A DNA stretch of 64,000 bases from Lateolabrax maculatus (taxonomy: Eukaryota > Chordata > Actinopteri > Acropomatiformes > Lateolabracidae). The stretch spans positions 14,295,001 through 14,359,000 of the forward strand of contig CM062218.1 of NCBI GenBank assembly GCA_031216445.1, given 5' to 3'. The position numbers and the translations under genes are program-made. The notes beneath the pieces were generated by a model. It did no database searches, was not told the origin of the DNA, and worked only from the letters and a program-made list of their open reading frames with translations. Below, piece after piece: positions 39,501 to 49,531 of the stretch (position 1 is the stretch's first letter; each line of letters opens with the position of its first letter).

Positions 39501-42500
39501 AGATCCATGAAAACATTACAGCATACATAAACACATGTACCTGCCACACTCACACACATCCACTCCCTTTCAAATGAAATAGATTCATAAATTTGGTGCT
39601 CCTTTTAGCCTTCCATAAATGGAAAGCTCTAATACTGAGAATAAATGAAGTTGCAGGCTACAGCAGTACTCCTTTCTAGACCTTAAACCTTACCTCACAG
39701 CCACAAAGCCATCCCTTTTGATATGTCAAAATTTCAAGGTAGCGAAGTGGAACATTTTGTGTTTTTTCTTTTCTTATATTTTATTGTTTCTTTGTGATCC
39801 ATGGCCAGAAAATACATTATACCTTAAAATATCTTATCCTTGATGTCCATTCTCACACACACAGACACACACAAACAGATAACACGACATACTCTTCCGC
39901 TGTATAACCTTTGATTGTGTGTGTTTCCGATGTCAGGGTCTGACTGGTTTCCCTGGAGCTGCTGGCAGAGCTGGTGCTGCTGGCCCCGCTGTGAGTATTG
40001 ATCTTATATTTACAATCATTAGTAAACACACACATACTGAATGCACTGGATTACATAAGTAGCTTTTTCAATGAATCTTCTCATCATACTGCTTCACATG
40101 TCAATATCTTACACACATACCCTCACAGCCCACTCCCCAAACACACACACACCCACACACATTTAACATTAACCACTTCTCCTCCTCTTTCACTCTCAGG
40201 GTATTGTTGGACCCCCTGGCTCCGCTGGTCCCGCTGGTAAGGATGGTCCTCGTGGTCTCCGTGGTGATTCTGGTCCCACTGGTCCTTCTGGAGAGCAGGG
40301 TATGGTTGGACCACCTGGTCCATCTGGAGAGAAGGGAGCCCCTGGAGAGTCTGGTCCCCCTGTAAGTTACTAAGTTACTAACTTTTTTCAGTCTAGATTA
40401 TGAGTCTATGAAAAACTGAAAACAACAACAGTGGGATAAATAAATATAACTGAGCTTATATTAGTATTACAGTCCATAGATCTCCATCCTCAGTACATTA
40501 ATATGTGGCCTATGTGTGTTTAGGGTCCTCCTGGTGCTCCTGGAACCACTGGTCCTCTTGGACTTCAGGGAATCGTTGGTCTGCCTGGTGCTAGAGGAGA
40601 ACATGGTGTACCTGGTGGTGTTGGTGCTCCGGTAAGTACAAATGAATACTGATAGTAACCCCAAATTATTCACCTGTACTATGACAACCTCAGAACTATG
40701 TTCTTTTTTATCATTCAAATCTATAAAAGAGTTCATCTCCAACATGATTAAACTGTCCCTAATGTGTATTGGCTGAGTTGAATTTTACCAGTTCCAACAA
40801 TGAAAAGACCAGAAGGTCAAACATACACTGTATCACATGCAGAGTATGAAGCCTTTGACTATACTTGACCCACTGATTTTCTCTGCTTCCTATCACAGGG
40901 AGAGTCCGGTAGAGTTGGACCCGCTGGTCCCCCTGGAGCCCGTGGTCCCCCTGGCAACATTGGCCTGCCCGGTATGCCCGGACCCCAGGGAGAGGCTGGA
41001 CGTGAGGTAAGGATTAAACAGGCCAATTACAAGCACTGCATTGACCCTGTTAATTATAACCTGTCATGAGATGTGAAGAGATTATCAAAATATCCCAAGC
41101 ACAAGTACTGTTGACTTGTTGAAAATATAAGTACTATGAAGACTATTCTATGGACTCACAAGAACCTGACATGACAGCTTGATACAGGGATATGACAGAA
41201 ACGCTTAAGTAAACTGTAATATTCTTATTCTTACCCCTTCTTTAGGGTAACTCTGGAAACGATGGACCCCCTGGTCGTCCTGGTTCTCCTGGATTCAAGG
41301 TAATGCCCTTTCATACACCTTACAGTATGTTTGTATACAGAATACCAACACATATGCTGTGCTCTGACATCCATGTGCCCCTTTTCACCATGTTTAGGGA
41401 GACCGTGGTGAGCCTGGACCTGCTGGTTCCATGGGACTTGCTGGTGCCCCCGGACCTGCTGGACCCAGTGGAGCTGCTGGCAGACCTGGAAACCGTGGAG
41501 AGTCTGTAAGTTTAAAACGGATTAACAAGCCAGATGGTTTTCATCAGTGAATTACCATTCCCAAGTTTGCAGGGTACAAGACATCTACAATCATCTGCTT
41601 GCTTCACTCATTTTTTATTCTTCTCTTTCCTTGTCTCTAGGGCCCAACAGGCCCCTCTGGACCTGTTGGCGCTGCTGGAGCTAGAGGTGGCCCTGTAAGT
41701 ACAATAAACACTTATAATAGTAGAAATAGCATATAAAATAGTGTCCATTGACAAAGGTACACCAATGTTCGACATCCATAGCACATAATCTTTTCATGTC
41801 TGCATTAAAACTGCATTCTAGCATCATGATGTTTCTGGCTTTCTGGGGTGTGTTATATAGGGACCTGCTGGACCCCGTGGTGAGAAGGGAGTTGCTGGAG
41901 AGAAGGGAGAGAGAGGCATGAAGGGTCTGCGTGGACATGCTGGTCTCCAGGGAATGCCCGGACCTTCTGTGAGTGACAGCACAGCATCATATGCACACAA
42001 AATATGTAGACGTACAGCTGCATTTGCTGATATTTACCTGCATACAGAGAAAGTTTTATTAATCACTTATGCACTTTCTCTCCCCTCAGGGACCCGCCGG
42101 TGACACTGGACCTGCTGGACCTAACGGACCTGCTGGACCCAGAGTGAGTGGAATCCTAATAACCCACAATACACCAGTGTTTGGTGAGAGGTACCATGTC
42201 CTGAATCCAACACGCTAGTAATGACAGAACTAATTTAGATCAGTTGGGCAGATACCATGGCATTGAAGGTGATGAACCACATTCAGAGCTCATGTGCCTG
42301 ATAACATTTCTCAAGGGGACAGAACATTTATAGCTTAATGAATTTTCTTTGTTGTATTTTGTTCTCCTTGTGAACACTAGAGCACCAAACACAGTAGATA
42401 CTGTAACTACAACCCTAAAAAAGATGTTTGACTGTGTCATGTGATGATCCTTTTTAGGGACCCGCTGGACCCCATGGACCCGCTGGTAAGGACGGAAGAG

Positions 42501-44023
42501 CTGGTTCCCATGGTACTATCGGTTCTCCTGGTGCTCGTGGACCCCCTGGATACGTTGGACCTGCTGTAAGCACATCCTCAGTGTCTTTATCGGCTGCCAT
42601 ACAGAATTTGGTCATTTTGTAAACCAGACAGTTTAGCTCATTTGCACATCAGAAGGCAACTGTGATCTATGTATCAATCCACTCTCTCGTCCATATCAGG
42701 GTCCTCCTGGAGCTCCCGGTCTGCCCGGACCTCCCGGCCCCGCTGGTGGTGGATATGATGTCTCTGGATATGATGAGTACAGAGCCGATCAGCCCGCTCT
42801 GAGAGCCAAGGACTACGAGGTCGATGCCACCATCAAGTCCCTCAACACTCAGATCGAGAACCTGCTCACCCCTGAAGGATCCAGGAAGAACCCCGCCCGC
42901 ACCTGCCGTGACATCAGACTCAGCCACCCCGAGTGGAGCAGCGGTAAGCACGACTTAATCTGATAACTGAATGCCATGGGGCATATGTACCCCAACATTT
43001 AGTAAAGTTAAGATGTATTTTGGAGCTCATGTGCAGTAAGAGTAAAATACTCTTTCCATAAATTTGACTCTTTTTTACCTGCCTTGTAGGATTCTACTGG
43101 ATTGACCCCAACCAGGGCTGCAACAATGATGCCATCAAGGTCTTCTGCGACTTCACCACCCGCGAGACCTGCATCTATGCCCACCCTGAGAGCATTGCCC
43201 AGAAGAACTGGTACAGAAGCACCGAGGGCAAGAAGCACGTCTGGTTCGGAGAGACCATCAACGGTGGTACTGAGGTGAGTCTACACAGATTGGAACCCTT
43301 ATTTGAAATAAAACACCACACAAGCACACAAGACCAGGAAATAACAAGTAACGTGTCATTTTTTCTTTATTTTAAATATTGACTGTCCTTCTTTTCTCCA
43401 TGCAGTTTGCCTACAACGATGAGACCCTCAGCCCCCAGAGCATGGCCACCCAGCTCGCCTTCATGCGCCTGCTGTCCAACCAGGCTAGCCAGAACATCAC
43501 CTACCACTGCAAGAACAGCGTTGCCTACATGGATGGTGAGAGCGGCAACCTGAAGAAGGCTGTGGTGCTCCAGGGATCCAACGATGTGGAGCTGAGGGCC
43601 GAGGGCAACAGCCGCTTCACCTTCTCCGTGCTGGAGGATGGCTGCACTGTGAGTAGCTCCTTGCTTCTTCAGTTGTCTTCTATGGTCATTAATGTTACCT
43701 TCAGTGCTTTAGTTTCATTCTTCCTCACGAGAAAGAAATGATTCTGTTTATAAACTGCTAAATTAATGCCGTCTTTGTGTCACGAAACAGAGCTAACTTG
43801 TCTTACAGCTGTGTGATTTGTATTATTTAGCCACTGTTCTAAAATTAGGTCTCCTTTTCTTCCCTTACACCTGCAGAGACATACTGGTGAATGGAGCAAG
43901 ACAGTGATTGAGTACAGAACAAATAAACCATCTCGCCTGCCCATCCTCGACATTGCACCTTTGGACATTGGTGGAGCTGATCAGGAGTTTGGTTTGGACA
44001 TTGGCCCAGTCTGTTTCAAATAA
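25990..44023 (+). CDS. col1a2: Collagen type I alpha-2 chain, complete gene, 51 coding exons
   Basis: The protein is the alpha-2 chain of fibrillar type I collagen, secreted as procollagen and assembled with alpha-1 chains in bone, skin, scale and tendon matrix. I joined 51 exons with GT-AG borders and a continuous frame: 4,068 coding bases and 1,355 residues, against about 1,366 in human. Order: signal peptide 1-22; short N-propeptide without a von Willebrand C domain; N-proteinase site Ala73-Gln74; N-telopeptide 74-87; uninterrupted Gly-X-Y helix 88-1098 (1,011 residues); C-telopeptide with C-proteinase site Ala1112-Asp1113; and fibrillar C-propeptide 1113-1355. Nearly all helix exons are 45, 54, 99, 108 or 162 bases and start with a glycine codon. 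'TCRDIRLSHPEW', with Ser where alpha-1 has a second Cys, marks it as alpha-2. Exon coordinates follow in the next entries. Confidence 0.97.
30715..34992 (+). other. col1a2: col1a2 exons 7-20: first third of the triple helix
   Basis: Exons: 30715-30759, 30887-30940, 31097-31150, 31277-31330, 31441-31494, 32117-32170, 32527-32571, 32785-32883, 33104-33157, 33590-33688, 34069-34113, 34437-34535, 34714-34767, 34885-34992. Each opens with a Gly codon and ends on a full codon. Exon 11 carries the helical cross-link lysine in GMKGHR (K171). Exon 14 is 99 bases, where human has separate 54- and 45-base exons, so one intron is absent. Exon 14 also encodes GMPGER (211-216), a known class of integrin-binding hexapeptide. 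Confidence 0.93.
35103..38653 (+). other. col1a2: col1a2 exons 21-34: middle of the triple helix
   Basis: Exons: 35103-35156, 35344-35442, 35627-35680, 35813-35911, 36016-36069, 36184-36237, 36387-36440, 36644-36697, 36798-36842, 37126-37224, 37348-37455, 37573-37626, 37749-37802, 38600-38653. All are in frame with Gly at every third residue. Exon 27 uses a weak donor (GTTTGG), although the collagen frame fixes the border. Exon 31 encodes a second GMPGER (634-639). The intron between exons 33 and 34 is about 0.8 kb, long for this part of the gene. Confidence 0.93.
38817..42565 (+). other. col1a2: col1a2 exons 35-47: last third of the triple helix
   Basis: Exons: 38817-38870, 39013-39120, 39382-39435, 39937-39990, 40200-40361, 40524-40631, 40899-41006, 41246-41299, 41398-41505, 41641-41694, 41861-41968, 42090-42143, 42458-42565. 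Exon 39 is the 162-base exon typical of fibrillar collagens. Exon 40 holds the collagenase region: GTTGPLGLQGIVGLPG, with a PLG-L motif at residues 860-863. Exon 45 holds GEKGERGMKGLRGHAGLQG, the C-terminal helical cross-link region, with lysine at 1014. Arg-Gly-Asp occurs in exons 37 and 39. Confidence 0.93.
42700..44023 (+). other. col1a2: col1a2 exons 48-51: C-telopeptide and C-propeptide
   Basis: Exons: 42700-42943 (244 nt, ends in phase 1), 43090-43274 (185), 43406-43648 (243), 43877-44023 (147 including TAA). Exon 48 ends the helix with GPPGPAGGG, then YRA-DQP, the BMP1-type cleavage site. The C-propeptide directs chain selection and trimer start. It has seven cysteines (TCRD, QGCN, VFCD, ETCI, YHCK, DGCT, PVCF), lacking the second cysteine of alpha-1 chains, as alpha-2(I) does. 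It also has the calcium-binding-loop sequence WIDPNQGC and one conserved N-glycosylation site in SQNITYHC. It ends GPVCFK. Confidence 0.96.
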
Positions 44024-44935
44024 ATAGACTCATGATAAATTAACACCAAAAAGAGAGAAAGAACGAAAAAACAAAATCTCTGCCCTTCTTTCTGTGTTGT
44101 TTTTTTTATACTGAATGCTGAATTCTCTCTGCGCATCCACTTGCTTAAGATGGGCAACTATCTGAGAGGACTGAACGGACTGAATGGAGCGTTTGTGCAA
44201 TGCAAATTAATACAGCAACCCAAAGGGACGCGGGAAAACACCTTGTTGTGGGACATCATGTCATCCTTTTGTAAAAAATAAAAGAAGTGTAATAAAAACG
44301 CTGAAAGTATGCATCACTTTGTGGTCTTTGTATATCTTCGAAAGAGGAGGTTTAAAACCACAATTTCCATGAAAAAAAGGTTTAAACTACCTCATGCCTG
44401 TAACTAAAGAAAATACTATTGACAAAACCTGGGTCCACAACAGAGATGTTAAGACTTCTAATGCTTCAAGTTTTGTCCCGTATCGGAAGGTGCTCAGTTA
44501 CTTGAAGCAGAGATCTATGGTGCTAATATGCAGCTGTGGAGCAAACCACTTTTTTACTGTATTACTTTGTATTGACCTTTGAGGAGTCTTGCATTCGTCC
44601 CCTGATACTCCCCCAATTTAAGCAGGTGGAATGTTTCTAAAACTGATGTCTGGTTTTTGTTTTGTTTTATTTTTCGTTTTGTTCTTTTTTGTTTTGTCTA
44701 GAAGGTTTTTTTTTTGTTTTGGTTTTTTGTTCAGGCTTTTTTACTCTTCAAACCCCACACAGAGTGTTCATACTGACAGCACATATTTCATCCAATTCTG
44801 AATGGTTTTTTAGGCGGCCTCTCTCTCTCTTAAAAAAAATGACACCACAAAGTCTATTGTACCTATTTTGTATATGTGAGATGTTTAAATAAATTGTGAA
44901 AAGTTCTGAAATAAAGCATGTCCAATGTTCCAAAA
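44024..44935 (+). other. col1a2: col1a2 3'UTR with several poly(A) signals
   Basis: AATAAA occurs at 44,277-44,282 and 44,291-44,296 (proximal) and at 44,910-44,915 (distal). Around the distal signal the text 'gagatgtttaaataaattgt' followed by 'gaaataaagcatg' looks nearly the same as the end of the human COL1A2 3'UTR as I remember it. That suggests the long form is used and conserved. Exact ends cannot be read from genomic sequence. Confidence 0.7.
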
Positions 44936-45796
44936 CACACTACTCAGTGACTTAAGTGCTTTCATGTTTTAATGACACCATTGAAGGTGTGTCACTGTAT
45001 TTTGGTTCTAGTTTGGCTGATGATTTACTTATCGTCACTGACTTAAACATCTTCCTATTGTGAAGCACAGCCATATCCTCATTTACCATCCCCCCCTTTT
45101 CTTGCTTGTCAATGGTACATCCAATTTTAATGTACAGTAATTTTCTGTTGACACTGTCCATGCCAATGTATGATTACTAACGTGCATTGTTTCTTGTAAA
45201 TATGCATCCACTTGATGTTGCTTTTCTTTGAATAATACAGCTTTTGCATCCAAATAAATTTCTGTGATTTGGATCAAGGCTTGAATTGCAGTGATGCATT
45301 CACACCAATCAGTTAGATTCAATATGGGAACATGGCATTCCTGCAGAAAGGACTTTTTTTGTCACTTTGTCAGTCCGAGGCTGAGAATCAGTGTGAGTTC
45401 AGTGTGTTGAGGGAACTGGGATATGCAAGCTTTCAGAAAATTGTGATTTAATTATTTCGCCACATGTAGAAGCAGTTTTCTTCAGCCGGAGCTGAAGCAA
45501 ACACATGAAAGGTCGCTTGTAGCACGTTCTAACCACTAGAGGACAGTATGGCATGTTTTTATTAGCATCCCTACTTTATGTACAAAGCATTTAGCCAAAT
45601 TGACACATTATCTTTCACCACTGAGCAGCATAGACTTGGATGCCTTAGACGCAAGAAACATGTCTAGACTCTATTGGTCTACAGTATCTTTATGAATAAA
45701 ACTAATGATATTAAAACCACAGATTGGAGCTTTAATGCTACAGACATGAGGCTACATTTTAGCTGATGTTGATGACGTATGAAATCCTTTTCAACA

Positions 45797-45975
45797 GTGG
45801 TGGTGGAAAGTAAGAAAGTACATTTACTCAAGTAGCCTACTGTACTTGGGTACAATTTTGAGATACTTTTACTTCACATTTCATGTTGCCTTATACTTCA
45901 CTACATTTCAGAGGGCAATATTCAACTTTTTCCTTTTTTTCCCCTTTTCCTCTACATTTGTCTGACTGTTAGAAA
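45797..45975 (+). repeat. Dispersed teleost repeat
   Basis: Text such as 'gtggtggaaagtaagaaagt' and 'acatttactcaagta', then 'cttcactacatttcagaggg', matches my memory of a very common non-coding repeat of teleost genomes. Degenerate, with no coding content. Confidence 0.65.
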
Positions 45976-46744
45976 ACTATAATGTCTAAAAAGCATATGA
46001 TATGATGTCTGGCTGTCCGGAAAGTATGGCTGGATTAACATGTTAAGTGGCACCTGGAGCACAAATTTACTGTTGGGACCTTTTGCCACCTCATTCATTC
46101 TATGCCCAAGACCTAGAGACCAACAAAATCAACCAACAATTAGCTCTATCTTGACCTAATACAGCATTAAAATCCTGTTTAAATGAATCAGTAATAATAA
46201 TCCAATGATTTTATGCATAATCTGTTCTTTTACTTGTGATGTTTTAAGCATATTTAAGGACATTTTGCTTTCTTAAAGGGACTATATGTTATCCTGGGAA
46301 CCAGACGAATCTGTGAGTTTATGTTTTATTTGCCCCCTCAGATACGTCTGGCTCCTCTCCCATTCAAACTGATTTCCTTGGTACTGGAAGTGCTGTTGTG
46401 TCGGGTGAACCAATCACGAGTGTTTATCTAGAAAAAGGTGGGTTTAATAAGATGACTAGTCAGCATCCTGGGCATCGGCGCAAAATCGGCCAACAATGTA
46501 TTGTTGAAACACATATTACCTATGGCAGAAATACACTCACAGGCATTGGAAAATGAAGCTAGCTTTTGGATTAAGAGCAACGGACCTTGATAGGATCACT
46601 GCCCACAGCATTTTCCTCCCCAGGAGTAGAGGAAAGAGAGCCGGGATAAGAGCTAAGATAACCCAGCTTGGACCTAAAGGCTCAGGTATACTTGCCACGT
46701 ACTGGTCCAATGATAGCTGTGGACTTGTACCAGTCGGATGTGCA

Positions 46745-47358
46745 ACTGGTTCCATTTATATGGGGTTCTATTTGTGCCAAAATGATGTCGCTTGCACACT
46801 ATGTTAACTGAACATGTGACAAAAATAATTGTCTATGTCTATTCAACGTTAAACTATACTTCTTTTGTCTTGGGGCACTCCATGTCATTTGACTGTGTCG
46901 TCCTGATGTCGTCTGACAGTGTCGTTATGATTGTCGTCCTGATATGTCATCCTCTCTGTTGTTTCTCAGCAAGAATTGTGACATTGAATGACCACTGTTT
47001 GAACGTCCCACCAAGACGTCCCCGTTATGGTTCAAAAAATATCTCCCCCAAAAAATTAAAGCGGTGCCAACGTCGAGGACGTTACCTGGCCATCAGCTGC
47101 TGGACGTCCTGTGTGGTTATACAGAACGGGCCTATTCATTCTGCTGAAGTTCATGTACACAGTGTGCATTCAGCAGCTTTATACAGAACAACACAGTCAG
47201 ACGACACATCGGGACAACAGTCAAATGACAGGGAGCGCACCAAGACGACAGAAGTACAGTTTAAAGTTGAATGGACATTGTCAGGTGAGCAATTGACATA
47301 GACAACCTTAGACAGTGTGGATACAAAATAATTTTGGCACAAATGGAACCCCATACAT
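46745..47358. mobile_element. Fold-back (inverted-repeat) element, about 610 bp
   Basis: The left arm (about 46,750-46,930) and the reverse complement of the right arm (about 47,155-47,357) match over about 180 bases. Both begin 'atggggttc' plus 'atttgtgccaaaat', then 'gtctatgtc', 'ccattcaac' or 'ctattcaac', 'ttaaact' and 'gtacttct' or 'atacttct', and 'tgtcatttgactg'. The centre (about 46,930-47,150) contains 'gacgtcc'-type short inverted motifs. No transposase is visible, so this fits a non-autonomous DNA transposon or fold-back element. Open frames crossing it are mirror images of each other, not genes. Confidence 0.75.
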
Positions 47359-47553
47359 ATATACTAGACTACACTAGCCAACAGTTTGCAAGGCTAGGGT
47401 AGAAATGTGTGCCGAAAAAGATCAGCCCACATGTCTGGTCAGAAGAGGAAACACACCTACTTTTCCTTTAAATATTTTGACAACAACAGGTTTTGAAGGT
47501 GTAGCTGTGAATCGTACATCATGCGTGCAGGATTACAAAGTTATTTCCAGAGT

Positions 47554-47588
47554 GTATGTATGTATGTAAGTATGTATGTATGTATTGT
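47554..47588. repeat. (GTAT)n microsatellite
   Basis: Tandem GTAT units with one 'taag' interruption. Confidence 0.85.
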
Positions 47589-49251
47589 TTTTATTTCATA
47601 TTTGATCCTGTTCTATTCCAAATTGAATTATCTGTATGTTCTGTTTGTGTCGCATGAAGGGACTACAACTTGTGGTGTAAAATGACATATAAAGGAACCT
47701 TGAACCAGTGACATGACATACAGAAACAAACAGTAAGTTTGCACAGTAGAGTGGTAGCCTAATTATAACTTCCATTCATGTCTTAAATAGAAATGAACTT
47801 TTTCATGTCTGTACATCTAAAATAATATTTGTGAGAAAAAGGAGGCTGTTGTTTGTCCCTCCCAGGTGAAGCAGATATATGTATCTAGTATCTAAATAAT
47901 GTGACAGCAGAGTGCTTTGGCTTTTTGTTAAATTACACCAGGTTGTGACTGGCAGATTACCGTAAATACTAGGGATCGATAGTGATTGCGGCATGTAAAC
48001 CCTTCAAAGGTTTTACAGAACCAAGCCTGAAAATGTATATATATATATATACTGTATATATACTGCTGAGACTATAATATGTACTTTTGATTGTTATAAG
48101 GACCAAGCTTGAAGAACAGATTTGGCTGACATACCTCCTGAGTGTTTTCAGAGCCATCAGTTTGTTAATGGGACACACACACGGTAAATATTTATCCGAA
48201 AGGTTACATAGACTTAATTAGAAAACAAAGTGTAAGCAACGCAGTGGATAAACATAGTTCAGCACATTATCCTCGTACTGTGTTTGTTCCTTGTTTCCTA
48301 TTAGGGTGTTCCAGGCCAAAATTGGCCGGTCTGTTTGAACTGTTCATAAAGCAAACAGAGAGCATAAATAATCACCAGATGACGTGTGACATCTTTTAAC
48401 CAACTTTATTACTACTCATTATTACAAGTTCTACACTTACTTTTGACATGTACGTCTATAGAATATGAATTAGTCTAATGAACACAGTCATCTGAAATAA
48501 TACCAGTTGTTTTTAATTAAAAGAAGTAAAATGTACATATTACATATATATTTTGGCTATAGTTAAGAGGAAAATATATTGAGGGATTATCACAGACTGG
48601 TATATGTTTAGCCAGGATACTGTTTTGAAACCATCTAAAAAAAAAAATGTATTGGTATCATAGTTCCATTTGGTGGTGTCATAAGCTACCTCTGTTTCTG
48701 TCATTACCCTAACAGTCATGACAACTTATTTCTAAAGGACCATTCATTTCAAAAACCTGACCTAAACCTAAAAACAAAAGCATGAATACATGTTTGTGTG
48801 TGTGTTTGTGTGTGTCTCATTAAAACAAGGGGCAGTTAAGTAAAAACAAAACAATTAACAAAAAAACAACAACAAAAGGGTCTGAAAACTACTTAAATTT
48901 ACAAATCTCAAGCCAGCAGGACTTTTGTTTTTTGTTTTAAATTATAGGGAGGTAGGTATGAAATTTAAAAAAAAAACTGGTTGAACTACATGCACTCTCT
49001 GATGTCTTCACGGTCCAGCTCTTTTGTCTCATTACCAGTTTTACAACCCCGGAGTCGCCCTGCCGGTTCCTGACACGGGTACGCCTACCTTTCCCCGCAG
49101 CAAGCAGGGCCGAAGTTTAGTTCACTTTGTTTACAATACCGGCTGGAGGCCGCTGAACTCCACTGAACTCCCGAAACTGAGCCGAACCCTCCAAAACAAG
49201 CGGTCTGACTAAATATACATATATATATATATATTTTTTTATTATTTCCCG

Positions 49252-49531
49252 GTGACATCTTGCACCTGCTCGGTCCGGCGGGGGATGGAGGGGGAGGCGG
49301 TGTCGCGCGGAGACGAGCGGGCGGACGCAGCGGCGGGAGAGGAGCCGGAGCCGCCGCCGCGAGACTGCACAGGTGCTTGTTGTCATGGAGGAGCAAAGAT
49401 GGCGGTCCTGGCCTACAGCCTGGGCAAACGCGAAATAAACCAGCATTTCACCGTCAGGAACGCCAAGCTCATCTCGGCGGTGGTCGTCGTCGCCCTGCTC
49501 GGGCTGCACACAGCGTGGCGGTACTACGGAG
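49252..49531 (+). promoter_or_regulatory. casd1 GC-rich start region with overlapping uORF
   Basis: The segment is rich in GC and CpG, unlike its AT-rich surroundings, as in a CpG-island promoter. No TATA box is at a plausible distance apart from a TA-dinucleotide tract at 49,211-49,240. The motif AAGATGGCGG at the start codon resembles a YY1 site. An ATG at 49,385, in strong context (G at -3 and +4), opens a 17-codon ORF that overlaps the casd1 start in another frame and stops at 49,438. An in-frame ATG at 49,252 would add 49 residues, but they look like translated GC-rich leader. Confidence 0.55.

Larger units (their letters stand above)
44936..49250. other. col1a2-casd1 intergenic region
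   Basis: No supported gene. It holds a dispersed repeat at 45,797-45,975, a fold-back element at 46,745-47,358, a (GTAT)n tract at 47,554-47,588 and TA-rich tracts at 48,034-48,062 and 49,211-49,240. The stretch 46,270-46,500 looks repeat-derived, but I cannot assign it to a family. Confidence 0.55.

Noticed and set aside
46792..47354. Open frames of up to 169 codons on both strands
   Set aside because: They are mirror-image translations of the inverted-repeat arms of the fold-back element, with no recognisable domain.
49252..49398. 49-residue N-terminal extension of casd1 from an in-frame ATG
   Set aside because: The extension is low-complexity, Gly/Ala/Glu-rich text from the GC-rich leader, while human CASD1 begins at the downstream MA-LAY start.
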